Shown here: piece by piece, positions 27,846-36,043 of the stretch | How positions within the stretch are numbered: position 1 is the first letter of the stretch | How the letters are laid out: each line of letters starts with the position of its first letter | Source: BOKV01 sp041739225 | Lineage (GTDB): Bacteria; Pseudomonadota; Alphaproteobacteria; Rhizobiales; Rhizobiaceae | Length of the DNA stretch: 64,000 nt | Assembly (NCBI GenBank): GCA_041739225.1 | Contig: JBGSOG010000006.1 | Coordinates: forward strand, 1 to 64,000 | Reading direction: 5' to 3' | The notes under the pieces: generated by a model | What the model saw: the letters and a program-made list of their open reading frames with translations, nothing else | Told to the model about the DNA's origin: nothing | Databases searched by the model: none | Program-made: the position numbers and the translations under genes

Positions 27846-28139
27846 AAACCGACATTTATGGTTTTCGTCAACTCGGGGTTCGTCTTTGAATTTGGTTCCC
27901 GCGAACCGGGACAGGTATGTGCAGCATCAACGCTGGCAGTCGTTGCTGACCAGATGCCATCCGGGTCAAGCTCGGCACCACGGGAGTTGCCTTGAAAGTC
28001 GTCGGGTTTGCCAGGTCAGCCATCGCAAAAAAGGCGATGCGACGAAGTGGCGGCTTTTCGTTTTTCACCGTAAAGCCTGGCACATGGCCGCGTGGCTGGC
28101 GCGCACACGTTCTGTGACCATCACCGCGAACGGCATGGG
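27846..28139. other. Gap without a convincing gene, downstream of hutU
   Basis: 294 nt between the start of the membrane-protein gene and the hutU stop. It should contain the hutU transcript end and the promoter of 26931-27845. The small open frames crossing it have no recognisable similarity or ribosome site. A CATCGC...GCGATG stem at 28021-28039 has its T-run inside the loop and is not a standard terminator. Confidence 0.4.
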
Positions 28140-29837
28140 TCAATCGCTGGCCGAAAGCCCTGATATTCCCGGCAGTACCAGCCCATGCTCGCGCGCGCAG
28201 TCCAGTGCTGTTTCGTAGCCCGCATCGGCATGGCGCATGACGCCGGTTGCCGGATCGTTCCACAACACGCGTTCCAGCCTGCGGGCTGCGTCATCGGTTC
28301 CGTCAGCGACGATCACCATGCCGGCATGTTGCGAGAAACCCATGCCGACGCCGCCGCCGTGGTGTAGCGACACCCAGGTTGCACCTGAAGCTGTGTTGAG
28401 AAGTGCATTGAGCAGCGGCCAGTCGGAAACAGCGTCCGAACCGTCTTTCATTGCCTCGGTCTCGCGGTTTGGTGAAGCCACCGATCCGCTGTCGAGATGG
28501 TCGCGACCTATGACAATGGGTGCGGAAAGTTCGCCTGTTCGTACCATTTCGTTGAAGGCGAGCCCAGCCTTGTGCCGGTCGCCAAGACCGATCCAGCAAA
28601 TGCGGGCCGGCAGTCCCTGAAACGCGATCCGGTCCTGCGCCATGTCGATCCACCGATGCAAATGTTCATTTTCCGGGAAAAGTTCCTTCATCCGCTGGTC
28701 GGTCTTGAGAATGTCCTGCGGATCGCCTGAAAGCGCGCACCAGCGGAACGGGCCAATGCCACGGCAAAACAGCGGGCGAATGTAAGCCGGGACAAAGCCG
28801 GGAAAGGCAAAGGCGTTTTCCAGACCTTCGTCTTTGGCCACCTGGCGGATGTTGTTGCCATAATCTAGCGTCGGGACCCCGGCGTTCCAGAAATCCACCA
28901 TCGCGGCAACATGCACCTTCATCGACGCGCGTGCGGCTTTTTCAACCGATGCCGGATCGCTTTCGCGCTTCTCACGCCACTGTGCGACGCTCCAGCCGGA
29001 AGGCAGATAGCCGTTCAGGGGATCGTGGGCGGAGGTCTGGTCAGTCACGATATCGGGTCGCACGCCGCGGCGATAAAGTTCCGGGAAAACGTCGGCGGCA
29101 TTGCCCACAAGGCCGACTGATTTGGCCTCCCCGGCACTGGTCCAGCGATCGATTTTTTCCAAGGCTTCTTCGATGGATGTTGCCTTTTCGTCGAGGTAGC
29201 GGGTGCGAATGCGGAAATCGATGCGGGTTTCATCGCATTCCACGGCAAGGCAGCATGCGCCCGCCATCACCGCTGCGAGCGGCTGCGCGCCACCCATGCC
29301 TCCCAGCCCGCCGGTCAGGATCCAGCGACCTTTCAGGTTTGCGCCATAATGCTGGCGTCCGGCCTCGGCAAATGTTTCGAAAGTTCCCTGAACGATCCCC
29401 TGCGTTCCGATGTAAATCCACGATCCGGCAGTCATCTGGCCATACATCGCAAGGCCCTTGCGGTCGAGCTCGTTGAAATGCGCCCAGGTCGCCCAATGCG
29501 GCACCAGGTTGGAGTTGGCGATCAGCACGCGCGGCGCATCCTTGTGCGTGCGAAACACGCCAACCGGTTTTCCGGACTGGACCAGAAGGGTTTCATCGGC
29601 CTCCAGCGTCTTCAGGCTGGCGACGATCTTGTCAAAATCATCCCAGGTACGGGCCGCGCGCCCGATGCCACCATAGACCACCAGCTCATGCGGGTTTTCG
29701 GCGACATCGGGATGCAAATTGTTCATCAGCATGCGCATTGGCGCTTCTGTCAACCAGGATTTGGCGGTGATCTGCGATCCGGTCGCTGGAAAAACATCGC
29801 GTTGGTTGTGGCGGGGATTACCGGTCATTGCGCTCAT
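28140..29837 (-). CDS. hutU: Urocanate hydratase
   Basis: 565 residues, full length. Step 2 of histidine degradation: it hydrates urocanate to imidazolonepropionate using tightly bound NAD+. Diagnostic segments are NPHELVVYGGIGRAARTWDDFD, GRWILTGGLGGMGGAQPLA (NAD-binding), ALSGDPQDI and the near-C-terminal SLHHGGGVGMGFSQHAGMV. The ATG overlaps the stop of the small secreted-protein gene by four bases (ATGA, 29837-29834), so it is translationally coupled. It is the last gene of the leftward hut operon. Confidence 0.97.
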   Translation of the reverse strand: MSAMTGNPRHNQRDVFPATGSQITAKSWLTEAPMRMLMNNLHPDVAENPHELVVYGGIGRAARTWDDFDKIVASLKTLEADETLLVQSGKPVGVFRTHKDAPRVLIANSNLVPHWATWAHFNELDRKGLAMYGQMTAGSWIYIGTQGIVQGTFETFAEAGRQHYGANLKGRWILTGGLGGMGGAQPLAAVMAGACCLAVECDETRIDFRIRTRYLDEKATSIEEALEKIDRWTSAGEAKSVGLVGNAADVFPELYRRGVRPDIVTDQTSAHDPLNGYLPSGWSVAQWREKRESDPASVEKAARASMKVHVAAMVDFWNAGVPTLDYGNNIRQVAKDEGLENAFAFPGFVPAYIRPLFCRGIGPFRWCALSGDPQDILKTDQRMKELFPENEHLHRWIDMAQDRIAFQGLPARICWIGLGDRHKAGLAFNEMVRTGELSAPIVIGRDHLDSGSVASPNRETEAMKDGSDAVSDWPLLNALLNTASGATWVSLHHGGGVGMGFSQHAGMVIVADGTDDAARRLERVLWNDPATGVMRHADAGYETALDCAREHGLVLPGISGLSASD

Positions 29838-30199
29838 TCCTTCGCTGTAAATGTATTGTGGGTTTGGGAGCCTGATTCATCGACCCAAATGATCACGGCA
29901 ATCCCGCCATCGGGTGGCGCGTCTTCCACCATGATTTCAAAGCAGGCCTGTGTCTGGCTGGGTGGCCATTTGCTGCAATATTTGTCTCCAACGATGGTCC
30001 AGCTGCCAAAACTTTCCCGGCCGTGGTCGGTGAAAGTTGTGGCCCCTGCTGCCGAAAACCTTTGGCTTGTGCCCTCGCCCTTGACGATCACGGCTGGCAA
30101 CAGCGCCTTGATTTCCGCTCCTGACAAAGTGCGCTCGGCAGAAATTGCGGGAAGCGCTGCAAACACAAGCATCATGGTCATTGCCGATGTTTTAAGCAT
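29834..30199 (-). CDS. Small secreted protein of unknown function inside the hut operon (DUF995-like?)
   Basis: 121 residues. A signal peptide occupies about residues 1-20 (MLKTSAMTMMLVFAALPAISA). The mature domain opens with LSGAEIKALLPAVIVKG, a strand-rich centre follows (GRESFGSWTIVGDKYCSKW), and C75 and C86 could form a disulfide in the periplasm. The layout recalls small periplasmic DUF995-type proteins of Hyphomicrobiales, but this is only a resemblance. The ATG overlaps the end of hutG by 8 nt and its stop overlaps the hutU start by 4 nt, so it is made with the hut enzymes. A longer frame to 30886 is an out-of-frame reading of hutG and is rejected. Confidence 0.7.
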   Translation of the reverse strand: MLKTSAMTMMLVFAALPAISAERTLSGAEIKALLPAVIVKGEGTSQRFSAAGATTFTDHGRESFGSWTIVGDKYCSKWPPSQTQACFEIMVEDAPPDGGIAVIIWVDESGSQTHNTFTAKE

Positions 30200-30989
30200 T
30201 GACGGGCCTCCAGCCGGCGAGACTTTCGAGTATTTTTGCAAGCGCTTCACGCAGCTTGCCTGCCTTGCCGGGATCGTAGGCAAACGGCTGTTTCTGGCTT
30301 GCCAAATGCGTTGATTGAGCCAGCTCCATCTGGATGGCATGATAGCCTTCCTGCGGTTTGCCGTAGTGGCGCGTCGTCCAACCGCCCTTGAAGCGGCCAT
30401 TGACGACATTGCTGTATTGGCTGAACAAAGCGCAGGCATCAGCCACAATGGCCGTAATCGCCGCATCGCAAGTCGTGCCGCCATTATCGCCAATGTTGAA
30501 GTCCGGCAGCACACCATCAAACAGGAACGGAATGCGCGAGCGGATCGAGTGACAGTCGTACAGGATGGCATAGCCGTGCAAGGAATGGATCCGGCGCAGT
30601 TGTGCTGAAAGCGTTGCGTGATATGGCGCATGAAAATGCTCGCACCGAAAGGCAATTTCAGCTTCGTCAGGTTCCTCACCCGCCAGCCAGATCGGTTGCC
30701 CGTCAAAATCGGACAGCGGAACCAGACCGGTGGTATTTTGCCCAGGATAAAGACTGGCGCCCGATGGATCACGGTTGGCGTCAATGACGTATCGGTGGAA
30801 ACTGGCGCGCACGCTCGTAATCCCCGGTCGCAGACCCTCATAGAGACGATCAATGTGCCAGTCCGTGTCGGCAAGTATTTTGCCATTTTCGTTCAGGCGC
30901 ATAGCGATTTCCGGCGGCATCCAGGTACCGGTGTGCGGAAAGCCCAGAACCAGCGGGCTGTTGCCTTGAACCACGGAAACCGGCTGCAT
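30192..30989 (-). CDS. hutG: N-formylglutamate deformylase (amidohydrolase)
   Basis: 265 residues from ATG 30989, which shares a base with the hutH stop (TGATG) and has GGCAGGG just upstream; an upstream ATG at 31004 is less likely. It is the final step of the five-step route: N-formylglutamate to glutamate plus formate. The N-formylglutamate amidohydrolase family is seen in SPLVLGFPHTGTWMP, TDWHIDRLYEG, YDCHSIRSRIPFLFDG and the C-terminal HAIQMELAQSTHL. This is the metal-dependent FGase, not the arginase-like formimidoylglutamase, which fits the presence of hutF. Confidence 0.93.
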   Translation of the reverse strand: MQPVSVVQGNSPLVLGFPHTGTWMPPEIAMRLNENGKILADTDWHIDRLYEGLRPGITSVRASFHRYVIDANRDPSGASLYPGQNTTGLVPLSDFDGQPIWLAGEEPDEAEIAFRCEHFHAPYHATLSAQLRRIHSLHGYAILYDCHSIRSRIPFLFDGVLPDFNIGDNGGTTCDAAITAIVADACALFSQYSNVVNGRFKGGWTTRHYGKPQEGYHAIQMELAQSTHLASQKQPFAYDPGKAGKLREALAKILESLAGWRPVNA

Positions 30990-32533
30990 CAGCCCTGCCC
31001 CCATGCAATCATCGGCTTTGCCGATATCGCGAGTACCAGAGCCTCGCTTTCAACGAGTTCGGCGGCCTTGGAAATATCATCGGCCATGAATCTGTCTTCA
31101 CCCAATGCGCTCACGTCTTGCCTCAGACGCCGGATTGCCTTTTGCAGCGGCTTGCTGGTTTTGAGCGGTGCCCGAAATCCTATGCCTTGCGCCGCGCACA
31201 ACAACTCGATGCCCAGAATATTGGAAAGGTTGCAGTTCATGCGCATCAGCCGCACAGCGCCATGGGCGGCCATGGAGACGTGGTCTTCCTGGTTGGCACT
31301 GGTGGGCGTCGAATCAGTGGAACAAGGATTGGCCAAATGCTTGTTTTCGCTCATCAAAGCAGCCGATGTGACTTCGGCGATCATGAAACCTGAATTGAGC
31401 CCGGGATTGGGGGTCAGGAACGGCGGCAAATCGTGCGACAAGGTCGGATCGACCATCAACGCTATGCGGCGCTGCGCAATCGAGCCGATCTCGGCAATAG
31501 CCAGCGCAATCTGGTCAGCGGCAAATGCCACCGGTTCCGCGTGGAAATTACCACCTGAAAGAATGTCGCCGGTTTGCGCCAGGACCAGCGGGTTATCGGT
31601 AACGGCGTTGGCCTCGATTTCCAGCGTTCGCCCCGCCTTACGCAACAGATCAAGACAAGCGCCCGTCACCTGTGGTTGGCAGCGAATGCAATAAGGATCC
31701 TGAACCCGTGTGTCGCCTTCCCGGTGGCTCTCCCGGATTTGCGAGCCCTCCATCAAGGCACGCATGTGCGCTGCCACCTCGATTTGGCCGGCATGGCCGC
31801 GAAGTTCATGGATTTCGGCGCGCAAAGGTGCGGTAGAACCCATGATTGCATCGGTGGAAAGCGCGCTGGTGACGATGGCTGCTTCAAGGTTGCGACGCGC
31901 GTCAAACAGTGCTGCAAGCGCGCAGGCTGTCGAAAACTGCGTTCCGTTGATCAGCGCAAGACCTTCTTTTGCAGCCAGTTCAACAGGAACCAGTCCGGCC
32001 AACTTCAAGGCTTCGCCGCCGGGCATTCGTTGGCCCTCGAAAGCGGCCTCCCCCTCGCCGATCATCACTGCAGCCATGTGTGCCAGTGGCGCCAGATCGC
32101 CCGATGCGCCAACCGACCCTTGCGCAGGAATGAGCGGAACGACGCCTTTTGCCAACATGGCTTCAATGATTGCGATGATATCCCACCGAACTCCCGATGC
32201 ACCTCGACCCAGTGAAAGCAGCTTGAGCGCCATCATCAACCGGGTGATCGAGGGCGGCGTAGTTTCTCCAACTCCACTGCAATGCGAAAGGATCAAATTT
32301 CGCTGAAGTCTTGACGTGTCTTTGGACGCGATCTTCACATTGGCGAGCTTGCCGAAACCGGTGTTGACCCCGTAGACAGCGGCGGTTCCGGAGGCGGCCT
32401 TTGCGACCAGCAAGGCAGATTGCTCGACCGGCTTTCTTGCCGAAGTCACCAGCTTGACGGCCATGCTTTCCCGGTAAATTGCCTCGAGGCGCGAAAGGGT
32501 CGCAGCACCCGGCTCAAGCGTCGCGGTTTTCAT
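30989..32533 (-). CDS. hutH: Histidine ammonia-lyase
   Basis: 514 residues from ATG 32533, preceded by a strong GGAGGG site and overlapping the hutI stop as ATGA; a 27-residue upstream extension is rejected. It removes ammonia from L-histidine to give urocanate. The Ala143-Ser144-Gly145 triplet in GSVGASGDLAPLAH forms the MIO electrophile. Also seen are YGVNTGFGKL and SANQEDHVSM near residues 415-424. Length and motif position match the family. Confidence 0.97.
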   Translation of the reverse strand: MKTATLEPGAATLSRLEAIYRESMAVKLVTSARKPVEQSALLVAKAASGTAAVYGVNTGFGKLANVKIASKDTSRLQRNLILSHCSGVGETTPPSITRLMMALKLLSLGRGASGVRWDIIAIIEAMLAKGVVPLIPAQGSVGASGDLAPLAHMAAVMIGEGEAAFEGQRMPGGEALKLAGLVPVELAAKEGLALINGTQFSTACALAALFDARRNLEAAIVTSALSTDAIMGSTAPLRAEIHELRGHAGQIEVAAHMRALMEGSQIRESHREGDTRVQDPYCIRCQPQVTGACLDLLRKAGRTLEIEANAVTDNPLVLAQTGDILSGGNFHAEPVAFAADQIALAIAEIGSIAQRRIALMVDPTLSHDLPPFLTPNPGLNSGFMIAEVTSAALMSENKHLANPCSTDSTPTSANQEDHVSMAAHGAVRLMRMNCNLSNILGIELLCAAQGIGFRAPLKTSKPLQKAIRRLRQDVSALGEDRFMADDISKAAELVESEALVLAISAKPMIAWGQG

Positions 32534-33732
32534 GCGTTCCCTCCAAAATAGCGTTTGTGCAGCGGGTTGAAGCCGATCCTGTAGGCCAATTCCGCCGGAT
32601 GCCTGACGTCCCAAACTGCAAGGTCGGCCCGCATACCTTCTTTAATGACGCCCCGATCGTTCAAGCCCAAGGCCCTGGCTGCATAGATTGTTGTTCCTGC
32701 CAAGGCTTCTGCCGGTGTCATGCGGAACAAGGTGCAAGCCATGTTCATGGCAAGCAGCAAGGAAACCATCGGCGAGGACCCGGGATTGCAGTCAGTGGCA
32801 ACGGCCATCGGCACAGCATGTTTGCGGAACAAGCCAATTGGCGGCACCTGCTTTTCACGCAGCGTATAAAATGCACCTGGCAGGATTACCGCGACGGTTC
32901 CTGACCCTGCCATGGCTTTGACGCCGGCTTCACTGGCATATTCCAGATGGTCAGCCGACAGCGCCTTGCGCCTTGCTGCAAGTCCGGCTCCGCCCAGATC
33001 TGAAAGCTGATCGGCATGAAGTTTCACCGGCAGGCCCAAAATCCTGGCTTCACGAAAAACCCGCGCAATCTGGCGCTTGTCGAAAGCTATTGACTCACAA
33101 AAACCGTCAACAGCGTCGGCAAGTTTTTCCGCCGCGGCGGCATTCAAGGCGGGAAGGCAAACATTTTCGAGATAGGCCCCTGCCCGCCCGGTATATTCCG
33201 GCGGAACGGCATGGGCACCAAGGAACGTCGTTCGGATTGCGACCGGTCGGAAAGTGGCGAGCTTGCGCGCGACCCTCAGCATTTTCAGTTCGGTATCAAC
33301 GTCAAGGCCATAGCCCGATTTGATTTCCACGGTGGTGACGCCCTCGGCAATCATGGCGTCCAGCCGGGCCAACGCGCACGTCAGCAGTTCGTGCTCGCTT
33401 GCTGCGCGTGTTGCCTTGACCGTAGAGACAATTCCACCGCCAGCACGGGCAATTTCTTCATATGATGCGCCTTCCAGGCGCAGTTCGAATTCTTGCGACC
33501 GGTCGCCGCCAAAAACCAGATGGGTGTGGCAATCCACCAGACCGGGCGTAACCAACCTGCCTTCAAGGTCTTCAACCGGTAAATCGCGGTATTGATCCGG
33601 GATTGCCTGATCGCTGCCCGCCCAAACAATCAATCCTCCACGAATGGCGACCGCGGAGTTTTGCAGCGCTGCCACAGGGTCACCTGGTTGCATCGTGACC
33701 AGGTTTGCATGGATGATCAGTCTGTCAGACAC
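32530..33732 (-). CDS. hutI: Imidazolonepropionase
   Basis: 400 residues, GTG start at 33732. Step 3: it hydrolyses imidazolone-5-propionate to formimidoyl-glutamate. Metal-dependent amidohydrolase fold with H69-x-H71 in GLVDCHTHLVFGG, EIKSGYGLD, KLHADQLSDLGG, SADHLEYAS and the late ATDCNPGSSP. It is first in the leftward operon, only 33 nt from the palindromic operator, so it should be directly controlled by HutC. Confidence 0.96.
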   Translation of the reverse strand: MSDRLIIHANLVTMQPGDPVAALQNSAVAIRGGLIVWAGSDQAIPDQYRDLPVEDLEGRLVTPGLVDCHTHLVFGGDRSQEFELRLEGASYEEIARAGGGIVSTVKATRAASEHELLTCALARLDAMIAEGVTTVEIKSGYGLDVDTELKMLRVARKLATFRPVAIRTTFLGAHAVPPEYTGRAGAYLENVCLPALNAAAAEKLADAVDGFCESIAFDKRQIARVFREARILGLPVKLHADQLSDLGGAGLAARRKALSADHLEYASEAGVKAMAGSGTVAVILPGAFYTLREKQVPPIGLFRKHAVPMAVATDCNPGSSPMVSLLLAMNMACTLFRMTPAEALAGTTIYAARALGLNDRGVIKEGMRADLAVWDVRHPAELAYRIGFNPLHKRYFGGNA

Positions 33733-33765
33733 GCAAAAGCCGCCTTGAAAAATTCTGTCGGACCA

Positions 33766-33787
33766 ATATTATGTCTGCACATAATAT
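33766..33787. promoter_or_regulatory. Putative HutC operator between hutI and hutF
   Basis: A perfect palindrome with 9-base arms ATATTATGT and ACATAATAT around a 4-nt spacer (33775-33778). It is centred between the divergent start codons of hutI (33732) and hutF (33810). The position is where a single GntR-type dimer could shut both units. HutC-type repressors are released by urocanate in other bacteria. Binding here is inferred. Confidence 0.7.
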
Positions 33788-33809
33788 CAAGTCAAGCGAG
33801 GAACAACAG

Positions 33810-35174
33810 TTGGAAACCATCTGGGCCGAACAGGCATTGACCGCCGGGGGATGGCAGGAAAACGTCGCGGTCGAGGTCGGGCGGGACGGTGTGATCACAT
33901 CGATCAAATCCGGCTCGCCGCCAGTTGGCACGCAAACCAAAATTTTGATTCCGGCGCCGACCAATCTTCACAGCCACGCCTTCCAGCGGGCCATGGCAGG
34001 CCTGACCGAGCGGCGCGGACCGGATCCCAACGACAATTTCTGGACGTGGCGCAAGCTGATGTATGCCTATCTCGACCGCCTCAGCCCGGAGGATGTCGAG
34101 GCGATCACTGCATATGTGCAAATGGAAATGCTCGAAGCAGGATATGGTGCCAGCGTTGAATTTCATTATTTGCACCATCAGCAAGGTGGAGTCCCATATG
34201 ACGATCCGGCAGAAATGGCGTCACGCGTGGTTTCGGCAGCCAGCGACACCGGAATAGGGTTGACCCTGCTCCCGGTGCTTTATGAATTTGGCGGTTGTGA
34301 TCGCAGGCCATTGGGGCCGGGCCAAATCCGGTTTGGCAACAAACCGGATGCCTTTGCGAAAATTGTAGATGCAAGTGCCGGTCACATGAAACTCTTGCCA
34401 GGCGATTGTGTGACCGGTGTTGCGCCGCATTCGCTGCGGGCAGCCAGTGTGGATGGCATCAAACTTGCCACCGCCCTGCGACCGGGCAAGCCGGTGCACA
34501 TGCATGTGGCCGAGCAGACAGGCGAAGTGGATGAAGTATTGCAGGCATGGGGCCGCAGGCCAATGGCCTGGGTGTTGTCCAATCATCCGGTCGACAAGCA
34601 TTGGTGCCTTATTCATTGCACTCACATGGTACAGTCGGAAATTGCGGTTCTGGCCAAATCAGGGGCAGTTGCCGGCCTTTGCCCAATTACCGAATCCAGC
34701 CTTGGTGACGGGATTTTTGAAGGAACGATCTTTCTGGGGCTGGGTGGCAGGATTGGCATCGGATCGGATTCAAACATCAAAATCTCGCTCAGTGAAGAAT
34801 TGCGAACGCTTGAATATTCACAGCGGCTTCGCGACCGGAGGCGCGCGGTGTTCGCGACACCGGAGAAATCGACCGGCAGGGTTCTGTTTGAAGCGGCGGC
34901 AGCAGGCGGCGCCCAGGCTGCGGGGCGAAAGGCTGGCAAAATCGCGCCAGGCCAGCTGGCCGACTTGCTGGCGTTGGACGGCGAGGCCACAGATCTTGAA
35001 GGACGAAGGGGCGACACCGTCCTCGACAGCTTCATCTTTGCCGGCAATGACCGCATGGTGAAACATGTCTGGTCAGCCGGTCGCCATCTGGTCACCGACG
35101 GTCGGCACAGAAAGCATGACAGAATCACTGGTCGCTACAGGAACACCATGCGCCGACTGGGGCAGGAACTTTGA
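33810..35174 (+). CDS. hutF: Formimidoylglutamate deiminase
   Basis: 454 residues from TTG 33810, chosen because GAGGA lies 7 nt upstream and METIWAEQAL is the family-like start. The ATG at 33771 is inside the operator palindrome and lacks a ribosome site. Step 4: N-formimidoyl-glutamate to N-formylglutamate plus ammonia. Amidohydrolase fold with H54-x-H56 in PAPTNLHSHAFQRAMAGL, the HVAEQTGEVDE segment, HCTHM, and IGSDSNIKISLSEELR. Its presence with hutG defines the five-step rather than the formamide-releasing route. Its stop overlaps the hutC start. Confidence 0.93.
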   Translation: METIWAEQALTAGGWQENVAVEVGRDGVITSIKSGSPPVGTQTKILIPAPTNLHSHAFQRAMAGLTERRGPDPNDNFWTWRKLMYAYLDRLSPEDVEAITAYVQMEMLEAGYGASVEFHYLHHQQGGVPYDDPAEMASRVVSAASDTGIGLTLLPVLYEFGGCDRRPLGPGQIRFGNKPDAFAKIVDASAGHMKLLPGDCVTGVAPHSLRAASVDGIKLATALRPGKPVHMHVAEQTGEVDEVLQAWGRRPMAWVLSNHPVDKHWCLIHCTHMVQSEIAVLAKSGAVAGLCPITESSLGDGIFEGTIFLGLGGRIGIGSDSNIKISLSEELRTLEYSQRLRDRRRAVFATPEKSTGRVLFEAAAAGGAQAAGRKAGKIAPGQLADLLALDGEATDLEGRRGDTVLDSFIFAGNDRMVKHVWSAGRHLVTDGRHRKHDRITGRYRNTMRRLGQEL

Positions 35175-35872
35175 AGCCAAACCCTGCACGCACCTGGCAA
35201 GACATCCGGGCAGAACTGATGGGGCGCATCACCAATCGCGATTGGCGTGCGGGCGACCCGCTTCCCAATGAAAGCGTGCTAGCCGAAGAATTTGGTTGTG
35301 CCCGCGCAACCGTCAACCGGGCCATGCGTGATATAGCCAGTGCGGGTTTCATCGTTCGCAGGCGAAAAGGTGGGTCGCACGTCGCTTTGACGCCGGTTCG
35401 AAAGGCGGTTCTTTCCATTCCGGTGACCCGAATGGAAATTGAAAAAAGCGGCGCCACCTGGCGACACCACTTGCTGCATTGCCGGTTGGAGAATTTGCCA
35501 GCAGGTCTGTGTGAAAAGCTGAAAGTACCCTCGCGAACAAAAATGCTGCATGTCAAATCGGTCCATTTTGCCGATGAGCGTCCTTTTGTATTTGAAGACC
35601 GCTGGATCAATCCGGCTGTTGTTCCGCAGGTAAATGACACAGACTTTGAAAGCGAAAGTGCCAATGAATGGCTGGTACGCAATGCGCCCTATTCGCACGG
35701 GGACTATTTGCTGTCGGCAAGCATTCCTGACCGGGAAGAGTGCACATTGCTGGCGGTTGACGCAAACACCGCCATCCTTGTTGCCGTGCGCACAACGTGG
35801 CTTGAAGAGCGGCCAATAACCACGGTTCGCCTTGCATATGCTCCAGGGCACATCATCCAGCTGCAGCTTTGA
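35171..35872 (+). CDS. hutC: Histidine utilization repressor, GntR family
   Basis: 233 residues, TTG start at 35171 overlapping the hutF stop (TTGA) with AGGA just upstream. An N-terminal winged helix-turn-helix (about 8-75) reads WRAGDPLPNESVLAEEFGCARATVNRAMRDIASAGFIVRRRKGG, typical of the GntR/HutC subfamily. A C-terminal UTRA ligand domain follows (about 90-230, including FEDRWINPAVVP). Family knowledge: it represses hut genes and is induced by urocanate. Co-transcribed with hutF, it would be autoregulated through the operator at 33766-33787. Confidence 0.93.
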   Translation: MKPNPARTWQDIRAELMGRITNRDWRAGDPLPNESVLAEEFGCARATVNRAMRDIASAGFIVRRRKGGSHVALTPVRKAVLSIPVTRMEIEKSGATWRHHLLHCRLENLPAGLCEKLKVPSRTKMLHVKSVHFADERPFVFEDRWINPAVVPQVNDTDFESESANEWLVRNAPYSHGDYLLSASIPDREECTLLAVDANTAILVAVRTTWLEERPITTVRLAYAPGHIIQLQL

Positions 35873-36043
35873 GTTTGCGTTCCGACCGCTGGGCTTTGAC
35901 TGTCGGGCCATGATTGCGAAACGATTGAAAATGTGGTCGATGAAGAATTCGGGGCGCTTCGGCGCGCCTGACATTTCACCGGGCAAGCCGAGTTGGCTTC
36001 ACCATTCCTGAAAAATTGAAACACAAACCCTGATTGTATTGCA

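Noticed and set aside
28021..28039. CATCGC...GCGATG stem considered as the hutU terminator
   Set aside because: The stem is only 6 bp and the T/A run is in the loop rather than after the stem, and it lies over 100 nt from the hutU stop.
27757..28218. 153-codon plus-strand frame spanning the gap downstream of hutU
   Set aside because: It overlaps the starts and ends of two supported genes on the other strand, lacks a ribosome site and looks like random coding.
30200..30886. N-terminal extension of the small hut-operon protein to about 350 residues
   Set aside because: That part is a different reading frame of hutG on the same strand, and the real start is the ATG at 30199, directly followed by a signal peptide.
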